Source of the DNA: Paraglaciecola arctica
GTDB lineage: Bacteria; Pseudomonadota; Gammaproteobacteria; Enterobacterales; Alteromonadaceae
Reading direction: 5' to 3'
Length of the DNA: 17,780 bases
NCBI GenBank assembly: GCA_003232445.1
Contig: QIJM01000613.1
Span: forward strand, 1-17,780
Part shown: positions 1 through 8,826 of the stretch, one piece after another
Position numbering within the stretch: the first letter of the stretch is position 1
How the letters are laid out: each line of letters begins with the position of its first letter
The notes under the pieces: model-generated
Seen by the model: the letters and a program-made list of their open reading frames with translations, nothing else
The model's database searches: none
Told to the model about the DNA's origin: nothing
Made by a program: the position numbers and the translations under genes

Positions 1-6
1 GCACCA
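1..6 (+). tRNA. Possible 3' end of a preceding tRNA (partial)
   Basis: The window opens with GCACCATTTT, identical to the ten bases at 82-91 that form the 3' end of the tRNA-like sequence downstream. This may be the CCA end of an upstream tRNA, so the locus may have been a tandem tRNA array. Six bases of tRNA cannot identify it; this is inference only. Confidence 0.3.
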
Positions 7-28
7 TTTTTTCCAGTGCTTTACTTAA

Positions 29-87
29 GCTGACTTGTAATCAGCAGCTTAAGTCTCATAGCAGTTCGACTCCGGTAGTCGGCACCA
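29..87 (+). pseudogene. tRNA-Thr(UGU)-like 3' fragment, probably non-functional
   Basis: An anticodon arm is visible at 29-45: a GCTGA/TCAGC stem around loop CTTGTAA, giving anticodon TGT (Thr). A T-loop TTCGACT (65-71), a 3' acceptor strand AGTCGGC and the ACCA end (77-87) match gammaproteobacterial tRNA-Thr. The 5' acceptor strand that should pair (GCCGACT) and a recognisable D arm are absent from positions 7-28. The T stem has two mismatches, and about 14 bases separate the anticodon and T stems instead of 4-5. CTTAAG at 24-29 and 48-53 extends the anticodon hairpin. I read it as a decayed or truncated tRNA-Thr copy. An unusual functional tRNA is unlikely without a 5' acceptor strand. Confidence 0.6.
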
Positions 88-111
88 TTTTCCTCTTTAT
101 TGAGAAGAGAC

Positions 112-143
112 AAAACCTTAACAGCAATGTTAAGGTTTTTTTT
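112..143 (+). terminator. Rho-independent terminator after the tRNA remnant
   Basis: A perfect 12-bp stem (112-123 with 128-139, AAAACCTTAACA/TGTTAAGGTTTT) closes a GCAA tetraloop and runs into eight Ts at 136-143. It lies 25 bases after the tRNA CCA end and would end transcription of the tRNA locus. This suggests the locus was once a normal transcription unit. Confidence 0.85.
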
Positions 144-229
144 CGTCTGAAATTTATTGTCAACTTGCCTGAATTGACCTTTCCTTTTACCTTACGCCCC
201 TACTAAATTTACCTGATAAGGTGGTCACA

Positions 230-376
230 ATGAATGACATTATGTTTAAGCAGCTGATGGACAGTGTTCAACAAGCCGGTGACACATTATTCAAGGTATG
301 CCACGTCGTTATGGGTATGCACAACGAGGCCGTCGTTGCTACGGTAAACACGATTGGCATGCCAAAGGAAGAGTGA
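230..376 (+). CDS. 48-codon ORF with antitoxin-like N-terminus, probably truncated
   Basis: The ORF starts at ATG 230 behind a good ribosome binding site (AAGGTGG at 219-225) and stops at TGA 374. The first ~20 residues (MNDIMFKQLMDSVQQAGD) resemble the start of small helix-turn-helix antitoxins of the HigA/NadS type, which commonly begin with an F..L..S...A pattern. No helix-turn-helix follows. From about 295 the DNA encodes an IS630-type transposase in another frame, so the second half of this ORF is an out-of-frame read-through of IS sequence. It is probably a gene decapitated by an insertion or deletion. The antitoxin assignment is a guess from 20 residues; the ORF boundaries and RBS are seen directly. 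Confidence 0.4.
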   Translation: MNDIMFKQLMDSVQQAGDTLFKVCHVVMGMHNEAVVATVNTIGMPKEE

Positions 377-390
377 ATGTTATTGGGTAT
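295..390 (+). pseudogene. IS630-family transposase fragment
   Basis: Reading from 295 gives GMPRRYGYAQRGRRCYGKHD and then WHAKGRVNVIG. This matches the segment of IS630/Tc1-mariner transposases around the second catalytic Asp region (..PRRYGYAPKGQR....HDW..KGR.N.IGA..). Only about 31 codons survive, with no DDE triad, no N-terminal helix-turn-helix and no terminal repeats recognised. The frame stops at 400-402, just after the 35-bp repeat begins at 396. It is a relic, not a mobile element. Confidence 0.7.
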
Positions 391-395
391 TTATC

Positions 396-430
396 ACTCT
401 GAGTGGCTAATTGTTAGGATGGATTGGTAT
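396..430 (+). repeat. 35-bp repeat, copy 1 (inverted relative to 14089-14123)
   Basis: These 35 bases are the exact reverse complement of 14089-14123. The outer part contains GTTAGGATGGATTGGTAT, the short motif also seen (with variation) at 8804-8826 and 12450-12468. The repeat runs directly into the prmA stop codon (430-432 on the minus strand) and on its other side into the IS630 relic. It could be the terminus of an insertion element or a dispersed repeat; I do not recognise the family. Confidence 0.8.
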
Positions 431-1289
431 TATTTCTTCACCCCAGACACCCTCGCCCATTCACCGTCAATTTCGATAGGTTCCATATGAAAATCTTGAC
501 TGTATAAGTCATTAATTTCTTGGGCTTGATTATCTAGAATTCCCGAAAGCACTAACTTACCGCCCGTTTTGCAATATGCAGTGATTACAGTTCTTAATTC
601 ACGCAAAGGCGCGGCCAGGATATTGGCGAGTACCACATCAGCTTGTAGCTCTGGTTGATGTTCTGGCAGATATAATTCAATTTTCCCGCCTACATCGTTA
701 CGATTGGCATCGCTTGAGGATCGATATCAATTCCTACCACACGCTTGGCACCTAATTTAAGCGCTGCTATGCCCAAAATGCCTGAGCCGCAACCAAAATC
801 AACCACTGTTGCTTGAGACAGCTCTAGACTATCTAACCATCTTAGACACAAGCTAGTCGTGGGATGTGTACCTGTGCCAAAGGCTAAACCGGGATCGAGC
901 ATCACATTCACTGCGTTTGGATCAGGCACATCACGCCAACTAGGGCAAATCCACAAACGTTGGCCAAATTGCATAGGATGAAAATTTTCCATCCATTCTC
1001 GTTCCCAATCTTTGTCTTCTAGTGGGTCTAGTTTGTGATTGAAGTTTTTGCCTAACAACTTGGACTTACTCAGTTGGTTAATGACCCGTGGCATATCGTA
1101 TTGTGCGTCATACAATCCAACAATTTGGGTGTCTGGCCAAAGCATCACTTCACCGGGCTTAGGCTCATACATAGGTGTGTCTTTAGCATCCACAAAAGTC
1201 ACAGCTTGCGCACCATTGGCCGATAACATTTCGCCGATTTGTTCAGCGTATTCTGCTTGGCTGTTGATTTTTAATTGGATCCAAGGCAT
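430..1289 (-). pseudogene. prmA: prmA, ribosomal protein L11 methyltransferase, frameshifted
   Basis: PrmA is a SAM-dependent enzyme that trimethylates ribosomal protein L11. The N-terminal 199 codons (690-1289, starting MPWIQLKINS) carry the whole L11-binding domain and the SAM motif DFGCGSGILGIAALKLG, ending at GIDIDPQAM. They then run out of frame into TAG at 690. The C-terminal part resumes in a different frame: the sequence upstream of 636 reads ANRNDVGGKIELYLPEHQPE, then ADVVLANILAAPLREL to the stop at 430. Compared with E. coli PrmA (PQAIQASRDNAERNGV) about six residues plus one base are missing at ~706-710, which fits a ~19-bp deletion. Everything else is conserved to the last residue, so the lesion is recent or a sequence error. 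PrmA is dispensable in E. coli. The gene follows accC with a terminator between them. Confidence 0.85.
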
Positions 1290-1345
1290 TTACAAACTCA
1301 ATATTAAAAATTTTAAGCAGTATAACATTCGCTATGTGCAGGCAT

Positions 1346-1375
1346 AAAAAAAGAGCAATACAGCGCTCTTTTTTT
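1346..1375 (-). terminator. Bidirectional-looking terminator between accC and prmA
   Basis: A ten-base stem (AAAAAAGAGC at 1347-1356 with GCTCTTTTTT at 1365-1374) surrounds an eight-base loop. On the minus strand the A-run becomes a U-tract. It lies 29 bases past the accC stop, so it would end the aroQ-accB-accC transcript before prmA. Confidence 0.8.
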
Positions 1376-1403
1376 ATCATGTTCTAGATAATTAACAACT
1401 CAA

Positions 1404-2753
1404 TTAGTGCCCACCCATACCTAATTTCTTCTCTAGATAGTGAATGTTCGCGCCACCGGCGGCGAAATTTTCATCGGCCATAATACTTTTCTGCAAATCA
1501 ACGTTGGTTTTAATTCCGTCGATGACCAGCTCGTCTAATGCATGACGCATTCGAGCGATAGCCACTTCTCTGGTCTCACCATAGGTGATCAACTTACCAA
1601 TCATTGAATCGTAGTAAGGTGGCACAACGTAATCAGTGTATATATGCGAATCCCACCTCACACCCAATCCACCCGGTGAATGGAACTTGGTAATTTTACC
1701 TGGGCTTGGAATAAAGGTTTTTGAATCTTCGGCATTGATACGACATTCAATCGCATGACCTTTGACTTGTACCTGATCTTGAGTAATAGACAACTTTTGC
1801 CCAGCAGCTACCCGCAGTTGCTCTTTAATTAAATCAACACCCGTGATCATTTCCGATACTGGATGTTCAACCTGAATACGGGTATTCATTTCAATGAAAT
1901 AAAACGCATCATTTTCAAACAAAAACTCAAAGGTACCTGCACCACGATAGTTGATATCAATACAGGCTTGGCAACACCTTGCACCAATAGCGGCGCGCAT
2001 TTCTGGAGTAATGCCCGGCGCTGGGGCTTCTTCCACCACTTTTTGGTGACGGCGTTGCATAGAACAATCACGTTCACCTAAGTGAATGGCGCTACCTTGA
2101 CCATCAGCTAATATTTGAATTTCGACATGGCGAGGGTTTTCAAGGAATTTTTCCATGTACACAACATCATTGTTAAATGCTGCGCCGGCTTCGCTTTTAG
2201 TCATGGCGATAGATGAAATAAGTTCATCTTCACTGCGTACCACGCGCATACCACGACCACCACCGCCGCCAGCTGCTTTAATAATAATTGGGTAGCCGAT
2301 ACCTTTAGCCAGTTCTTTATTTCGCCCTTCGTTTTCGCCCAAAGATCCATCAGAACCGGGGACACAAGGTACGCCAGCACTTTTCATCGATCTAATCGCT
2401 GAAACTTTATCACCCATTAAGTTAATGGTGTCGGCGGTTGGGCCAATAAAGGTAAAACCACTTTTCTCAACGGCTTCAGCAAAGTCAGCATTTTCGGCTA
2501 AAAACCCATAACCGGGGTGAATCGCATCTGCGTCTGTCACTTCAGCAGCAGCAATAATGCGAGGAATATTAAGATAACTCTCTGTGGCCGACGCTTTGCC
2601 GATACAAATCGTTTCGTCAGCTAACAACACATGCTTGAGTGACTCGTCGGCAGTCGAATGCACCGCCACAGTCTTAATGCCTAACTCTTTACAGGCGCGC
2701 AAAATTCGCAGGGCGATTTCGCCGCGGTTTGCGATAAGGACTTTTTTTAACAT
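1404..2753 (-). CDS. accC: Biotin carboxylase subunit of acetyl-CoA carboxylase
   Basis: AccC uses ATP and bicarbonate to carboxylate the biotin carried by AccB, the first half-reaction of acetyl-CoA carboxylase and the committed step of fatty-acid synthesis. The protein reads MLKKVLIANRGEIALRILRA at the start, has the ATP-grasp glycine loop (KAAGGGGGRGM), the EMNTRIQVEHPVSE substrate/ATP segment and the C-terminal INAEDS.TFIPSPGKI region, ending NIHYLEKKLGMGGH. From ATG 2753 it is 449 residues, the usual family length. An open frame extends upstream to 2774, but those seven residues overlap the accB stop and are not conserved; AAGG sits 9 bases before the 2753 ATG. The 13-base gap from accB indicates a shared transcript. 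Confidence 0.96.
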   Translation of the reverse strand: MLKKVLIANRGEIALRILRACKELGIKTVAVHSTADESLKHVLLADETICIGKASATESYLNIPRIIAAAEVTDADAIHPGYGFLAENADFAEAVEKSGFTFIGPTADTINLMGDKVSAIRSMKSAGVPCVPGSDGSLGENEGRNKELAKGIGYPIIIKAAGGGGGRGMRVVRSEDELISSIAMTKSEAGAAFNNDVVYMEKFLENPRHVEIQILADGQGSAIHLGERDCSMQRRHQKVVEEAPAPGITPEMRAAIGARCCQACIDINYRGAGTFEFLFENDAFYFIEMNTRIQVEHPVSEMITGVDLIKEQLRVAAGQKLSITQDQVQVKGHAIECRINAEDSKTFIPSPGKITKFHSPGGLGVRWDSHIYTDYVVPPYYDSMIGKLITYGETREVAIARMRHALDELVIDGIKTNVDLQKSIMADENFAAGGANIHYLEKKLGMGGH

Positions 2754-2766
2754 TGTCATAGACCTT

Positions 2767-3228
2767 TTAATCAATCACAAACATAGGTTGGTCGAATTCT
2801 ACAGGATCTTGATTTTCAACTAAAATTTGTTTGACCACACCGGATTTGTCAGACTCAATTTGATTCATCATTTTCATCGCTTCGATAATACAAAGTGTGT
2901 CGCCGACATTGACTTTTTGACCTACTTCTACAAACGATTTAACACCTGGAGATGAAGAACGATAGAAAGTACCGACCATAGGCGAACACATGATGTGACC
3001 GCTTACCGCTGGCGCTGCTTCAGGAGCCGGTGCCGTGGGAGTTGCTTGAGCAACAGGAGCAGCAGGCGCGAATTGGGGTTGTGTTGCATATTGCATAGGT
3101 ACAGCGACCTGAGCCGCCGTGACTCCACGGTGAATACGTACTGATTCTTCGCCTTCAGTAATTTCCAACTCAGATATGCCAGATTCTTCCACTAGCTCTA
3201 TCAATTTTTTAATTTTACGTATGTCCAT
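2767..3228 (-). CDS. accB: Biotin carboxyl carrier protein of acetyl-CoA carboxylase
   Basis: AccB carries the biotin that moves carboxyl groups from AccC to the AccA/AccD carboxyltransferase. The 153-residue protein has an N-terminal helix (MDIRKIKKLIELVEESGI), an Ala/Pro/Gln-rich flexible linker at about residues 40-75, and a C-terminal biotinyl domain with the EAMKM motif, whose Lys119 would be biotinylated by BirA. The 'thumb' segment SPMVGTFYRSSSPG is also present. Length and order match the E. coli protein (156 residues). It lies between aroQ (18-base gap) and accC. Confidence 0.96.
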   Translation of the reverse strand: MDIRKIKKLIELVEESGISELEITEGEESVRIHRGVTAAQVAVPMQYATQPQFAPAAPVAQATPTAPAPEAAPAVSGHIMCSPMVGTFYRSSSPGVKSFVEVGQKVNVGDTLCIIEAMKMMNQIESDKSGVVKQILVENQDPVEFDQPMFVID

Positions 3229-3246
3229 TCTTTTCTCTCTAATCGG

Positions 3247-3705
3247 TTAATCAACAAGCAAATTTTGCTGATGTTTACTTAAATATTGTTTGGTCGCCGC
3301 TAAAGCGAATTCGTAACCTTGGGCGCCCAATCCACAAATCACACCCTGGGCAATATCAGATAAATAAGAATGCTGTCTGAACGCTTCTCTGGCGTGTACA
3401 TTGGATAAATGTACTTCGATAAAAGGAATGGACACACTCAAAAGGGCATCTCTCAATGCAACACTGGTATGGGTAAATGCACCGGGGTTGATGACAATAA
3501 AGTCTATTTGTTCAAAGGCACTATGGATTGTCTCAATTAACTCGTGTTCAGCATTTGACTGAACGTGAGTTAAGCTCAAACCTATTGAGTCAGCATAGGT
3601 GTTCAGCTTACTGATAATTTGTTGTAGATTTTGTGAGCCATAAGTTGCTGGCTCGCGTTTGCCTAACATGTTCAAATTTGGACCATTGATGACTAATACT
3701 TTCAC
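3247..3705 (-). CDS. aroQ: Type II 3-dehydroquinate dehydratase
   Basis: The enzyme removes water from 3-dehydroquinate to give 3-dehydroshikimate in the shikimate pathway. The protein is 152 residues and begins MKVLVINGPNLNMLGKREPA, followed by the TYG segment with the catalytic Tyr and the flexible loop. NPGAFTHTSVALRDAL and the HLSNVHARE motif with the active-site His are also present. The start codon is GTG at 3705; I see no ATG in frame nearby and the family normally starts at exactly this residue. It is the first gene of an aroQ-accB-accC operon, an order widespread in gammaproteobacteria. Confidence 0.95.
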   Translation of the reverse strand: MKVLVINGPNLNMLGKREPATYGSQNLQQIISKLNTYADSIGLSLTHVQSNAEHELIETIHSAFEQIDFIVINPGAFTHTSVALRDALLSVSIPFIEVHLSNVHAREAFRQHSYLSDIAQGVICGLGAQGYEFALAATKQYLSKHQQNLLVD

Positions 3706-4216
3706 TGGTTTACCATTTTAATAAGAAATAATTTCATTCAGTGTTTCTCAATATAAAAAACAGCATTTCAAAATTATTTTTTGTACAATAAATGCACAAT
3801 AATTTAAATTATCCATCTATTATAGAGAGCAAATAGAAATTAGCAGCAAAATACTGGTCTTATCAGCGAAGATTGCCGCAAAGTTAACGAATTTTATGTT
3901 TTTACTAGGACTTATTGGCTCACTTAATCGGAGTGTTTTTTACTTCAACATGGCGATCAGCTTGAGTCTAGCTTTCAACAGTTCTATCCTACCGGGATTA
4001 GGCGATGCTGATGATAAAAATTTTGGTACTCGATGACCACAATAGAGTAGACTGTTTCTTAGAAAACTTATCCAAGTAACTGTTTTTAAAAAGTATCAGG
4101 CATTCTGAAATGAAAGGTGTATTAGTGTATAAGATAGTGTCATTTACTTTTTTATTTTTTGAACGTAGATAAATATGCACCTGTGCAAATCGATAAATAG
4201 CCCCTACTTTGGGGCA
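3706..4216. other. Intergenic region between aroQ and the GGDEF/EAL sensor
   Basis: About 510 AT-rich bases separate two divergent genes and should hold both promoters; no single promoter stands out. On the plus strand one frame is open from 3803 to 4036. Its first ATG (3896) would give 46 hydrophobic residues starting MFLLGLIGSLNRSVFYFNMA. Upstream of that ATG the same frame reads on, and an ATA at 3833 sits after AGAGAG as if an ATG start had mutated. I recognise no protein family, so this is either a gene relic or chance. Just before the sensor ATG, GCCCC at 4200-4204 and GGGGC at 4211-4215 form a small inverted repeat that could cover the ribosome binding site. Confidence 0.4.
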
Positions 4217-7200
4217 ATGAAGTATTATCTTTTAGTTATTCTGTTATTACTGCTCATATCAACTGCTAGTAAAAGTAATCCATTGATTTCAGATCCGATA
4301 TTTTCTCGTTTATCCACAGAAAATGGTTTAACTCAGGATACTATCAACTCGCTATTGCTCGATAATGAGGGTTTTTTGTGGCTTGGTACCGCTGAAGGAT
4401 TAAACCGATTTGATGGTTATCAAAACCAGCAAGTGGTGGGTCCGAACAATGAATTCAACGATGTGCCGATAAATTACTTGTTTCAAGATTCAAAAAGAAA
4501 CCTTTGGATCGGTGACTCTATCAATGGAGTTCATCAATATAATCTAGAAAGCAATACAGCCAAGCACGTTATCAATTTAAGATTAAAACGGGATAACCAA
4601 TTAACCCAAAAAGCCGGTTACATCAGTGAAGACGAAGAGGGAAATATATTATTCTCAATGGATGAGGGCGTTTTTTCTTATTCATATATTACTGAAAAGC
4701 TTTCTGTTGAGTATTCGTTACCAGATAAAATGATTGATAATGGGAGTTCTGTAAGATCCCATTTGTTGTCACAAGACATTCTTTTTGTCGGAACATCAGT
4801 CGGTTTGTATGGTGTTCAAAAAGGCAACAACAAGCCACTTCTGATTAGTCACACCCAAGCTGAAACACAAACAATAGATAGCATCAACGTCAAAGTATTA
4901 TATGCAGACAATCAAGATACCCTTTGGATTGGAACAGTTGAGGGATTGTTTAGCCTGTCACTTTCTCAAGCGAGGGAGTTTATCCTTGGTACTCAACCCG
5001 CCCCAGAAGCCAAACTACACATTGAGAATAGAAATATATGGAGATTAACTAGCTTCAACAGCGACTTATTTTATGTGGCGACAGATAAAGGGCTATACAA
5101 CTACCACACAAAAAGTGAGCAGTTACAACACATACTCTTACCCACTGACAGCCGAGACTTCATATCTAGTGATGTATTAAAGGATTTGCTCGTAGACAGT
5201 AATAATAATTTTTGGCTTGGCTCTGAAAATAATGGCGCTATTTATTGGTCACCTAAAAGCACACTTTTTACTAACGTTTATAATACACGGGGTGGAAGAG
5301 AGGAAAAAATCCTCAGTCACAACAACATCTGGAGTATACACCAGCAAGATGAAGACTCTTTATGGATTGGAACACGAAACGGCCTCAATTTATTTAATCT
5401 TTATGATGGCACAACACAAAGTTTTTTAGTATCAAATGACGAAAAAACACAATATTCATCTTCGTCAATTACGAATATCGAGGCTGCTAGGGCTAATCAA
5501 TTATGGTTAAATACCGGAGATGGGATTTTACGATTTGATAGTAAAACGGGTAAAACTTATCCGCTAAAGATACACAGTGCAGAAGATGACGCTATTCTAA
5601 AATCATACATTTGGGATATTCATGCTACCCCAGAAGGAGAGTTATTACTGTCGTCTGGCGCGGGAGGGTTCCGTTATTCACCAGACACGGGTAAAGTCAA
5701 TAAGATAGAGCTGTTGACCGCATCTATGGACTCACGTAATGCAGTAGGCTTTATTAAAGGCGTTAAGCCAAATACAACACTTATCAGTGCGTATGGGCAA
5801 TTATGGGAGATGGAGAATGCCACCACCCAGGTAACATTGATCCATGAAACGCCTTTACAACAATTAAAATCAGAGGTTTACCCCAGTGATGTATTAATAG
5901 ACGCTAATAACATTATGTGGATAGCCTATCCCGGCTATGGACTAGTGGGTATTGATGGAATGACATATGAGAAGAAGTTTTTTTATAACAAACAAAACTT
6001 ACTGCCAAATAATTCAATCTTCGATATGCAACAAGATACAAAAGGCAATATTTGGTTAGGCTCTAACTCTGGGCTGATTAAATTTTCACCTCAAGACCAT
6101 CACATACAAAAATTCGACCAAGAACAAGGTTTAGCCACCAGTGAGTTTAATTCAAACACCAGTTTAACGTTATTAGATGGGCGTATGGTTTATGGCTCAC
6201 CAAAAGGCCTTATCTTTTTTGATCCTCTAAAAGTAGATGTAAAAAAGAATGATGATATTAAAGTCGCAATCACTAGTTTAGCACTGGTATCTAATGATTT
6301 AGGTATGCCTTTTTCAAATCTAGACGGGCAGTCAATTGAACTCACTCATGAAGATGTAGGCCTTTCTATTCGTTTTTCTACCATTGAGTATCAAAACCAA
6401 AAAAACATAAGATATCAATATCAACTGAGTGGAAAAAACAACTTAGTTTATCCGATTACAACACGTCCTGATATTATGTTTCCTAAGCTCGATCCGGGTC
6501 AATATGTCTTCTCGGTTTTAGCATTTAATTCAGAAAATGGTGCAAAGTCCAAGCCCGCAACAATTAACATCAAAGTAAATTATGCCCCTTGGGCATCTCC
6601 ACTTGCATATACCTTTTATTCTTTGATTTGTTTAATTGTATTGCTGTCTCTCTGGCAATACCGCCGTGCCCACAATTTACGCTTACATGAGGCGCACCAA
6701 GAGGCAATACTCAGCAAGAATAAGTTAACTCTTGCTTTGAGCGCTAGTAATAGCGGTATTTGGGAGTTTCAGACTGAACAGGACATGTTTTCTATATCTA
6801 GATTAAGCGACGAACTCACAAATCAAAAAACAATGCGTTTTCAAGCACATCTATCTCTTATTCATAGCAGTGATAAAATGAGATACGAATCAGCGTGGCA
6901 TGATTTTTTAGCTGTCAAAGACTCTGAATTAGACATCACCTACAGAATGTTAACCAAAGATAAGATTTGGTTATGGTTCCGCGATGTAGGTAAAGTGGTC
7001 GAGACTAACAAACATGGTAAACCGTTACTGGTCACGGGTATCTACACTAACATTACTGAAACCGTTGCAGTTCAGGAAGATCTGCGTTTGTTTGGTGAAG
7101 CTTTCAAACATACTTTAGATTGGGTCATTATCTATAACCATAAATATTACCCTGTGGCTTTCAACGATGCATTTAAAAAATATTTTAACATAAAAGATGA

Positions 7201-8739
7201 TGCATCTGCCCCAAAAGAGCTGATTAGACTACTCAAACTACAAACGCCTGAAACCGCTAAATTTTGGGAAAAAATGCTTACGTTTGAAGCAGGTCAGCAC
7301 TGGCAAGAAGAAGACAAAGTACTTTTATCTAATGGCAATATCCTCGACATCATGGTTCATATTCATGCAGTAGCAAGCGTGCATGATAAAAACAAGGTAG
7401 AACACTTTTTAGTGATTATTTCCGATATCACTGAACAAAAAGCGGCAGAGGCTAAGCTTTTGACCTTAGCCAATTATGATTCACTCACTGGTTTACCAAA
7501 CAGAGCCTTACTCTTAGATAGAATGGAAAGAGGCTTAGAGCACGCTCGAAGAAATACGAAGAGTATGGCGGTATTTTTTATCGATCTGGATAAATTTAAG
7601 CAAGTAAATGACAGTCTAGGACACAAAGCAGGCGATGAGTTACTTGTTATCATTGCGAAGCGTCTTGGGGATAAGATGCGTAAAGAGGACACGGTCGCTC
7701 GCTTAGGAGGTGATGAGTTTGTCATTATGATAGAAGACGTCACTTCAGCAGAAGCCATTAGCGCTTTAGTGGCCGAGATTAGCAATATAATTGATATACC
7801 GGTGACCTTAAATTATCAAACCATAAGTGTGTCCTCTAGCATTGGCATTGCTATGTATCCAGGTGATGGACTTAGCGCCGAAGACCTTCTCAAAAATGCA
7901 GATATCGCTATGTATCATGCTAAAGAACAGGGCAGAAGTAACTTTCAGTTTTTCACTCAACAAATGGATGAATTGGTGAAAGGTAGGCTGAAATTGGAAA
8001 ACCAGCTGAAGAAAGCACATCAAACCAAAAAATTTGAAAACTACTATCAACCCATTCTTAATGCTCATAGCCAGAAAATAGAGGGCTTTGAAATTTTGAT
8101 GCGCTGGCCGACTCAAAATGGCATGGTGCCCCCAGATAAATTTATTCCTGTTTCAGAAGAACTTGGATTAATAGAGCATATGACGTTAGACGCATTTGAT
8201 CGGGCTATGCCAGTACTGAATGAAATGCGCCAGAATGGCTTTAATGGATATCTTTCGGTAAACCTGTCGGCTAAACATTTCGATAATCAATCTTCAATTG
8301 ATAAAATTATTCTGCTCTTAGAACAAAACAACATACCGGTTACAGCCATACGTTTTGAGATTACTGAAAGCGCCTTGATGCGTGATTACGACAAAGCGCT
8401 AACCTACATGACGAATATACAACAAAAAGGCTTTTTAATCGCGCTAGATGATTTTGGTACGGGCTTTTCATCTCTTAAATACCTAAAAGAGTTCCCAATT
8501 AATATCATCAAAGTAGATAAAAGTTTTGTTGATGATATAGGTAAAAATAAAAATAATGAGGCCATTATCCTCACAACGTTAAGCATGGCTAAACAACTGA
8601 ACATGAGCTGCGTAGCTGAAGGTATTGAAACTATTGAACCAACAAAAATAAATGCCAACATTTACAAGGCTATTATTTTTCTAAACCTGTTCCAGCAGCA
8701 AGTATTCCAGCACTGTTAGAAAAAACTTGGCAGATTTGA
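4217..8739 (+). pseudogene. Reg_prop/Y_Y_Y/PAS/GGDEF/EAL sensor, frameshifted at the very end
   Basis: This is a membrane cyclic-di-GMP sensor of ~1500 residues. Residue numbers here count from the upstream in-frame ATG at 4175; the likelier start is ATG 4217, which directly precedes a signal peptide (MKYYLLVILLLLLISTASKS). Eight or so propeller blades of the LWIGT..GL.. type fill residues ~45-650, then comes a Y_Y_Y domain (~690-805), a TM helix (~811-830) and two PAS-like domains (~855-1090). The diguanylate cyclase has an intact GGDEF at 1178-1182. The phosphodiesterase has EIL in place of EAL (catalytic Glu1306 kept), DDFGTG (D1425) and Lys1446. After AEGIETIE (~8638) the frame shifts: the printed frame stops at 8719, while the family C-terminus GYYFSKPVPAASIPALLEKT continues in another frame (8668-8739). 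Catalytic residues precede the lesion, so partial activity is possible. Confidence 0.85.
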
Positions 8740-8803
8740 TCCTGAGTCTTTATTTAAACGCAAAAGCTTAACGATAAAGCGTGATATGAAAAAACGGCAC
8801 ACA

Positions 8804-8826
8804 GTTAGGATGGATTAATGGTATTA
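8804..8826 (-). repeat. Dispersed motif, variant copy 2 abutting dsbD stop
   Basis: The minus strand reads TAATACCATTAATCCATCCT followed by AAC, starting with the dsbD stop codon TAA. It is the same motif as at 413-432, 12450-12468 and 14089-14106 but with three extra bases (TTA) after TAATACCA. As in copy 1, it begins exactly at the stop codon of a minus-strand gene. Confidence 0.65.

Noticed and set aside
7..87. Intact tRNA-Thr gene
   Set aside because: No 5' strand complementary to AGTCGGC and no D arm; the T stem has two mismatches.
230..376. Complete toxin-antitoxin module
   Set aside because: Only an antitoxin-like N-terminus is visible and no toxin ORF lies on either side.
690..720. 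Programmed frameshift in prmA
   Set aside because: There is no slippery heptamer, and about six conserved residues are missing, which fits a deletion rather than recoding.
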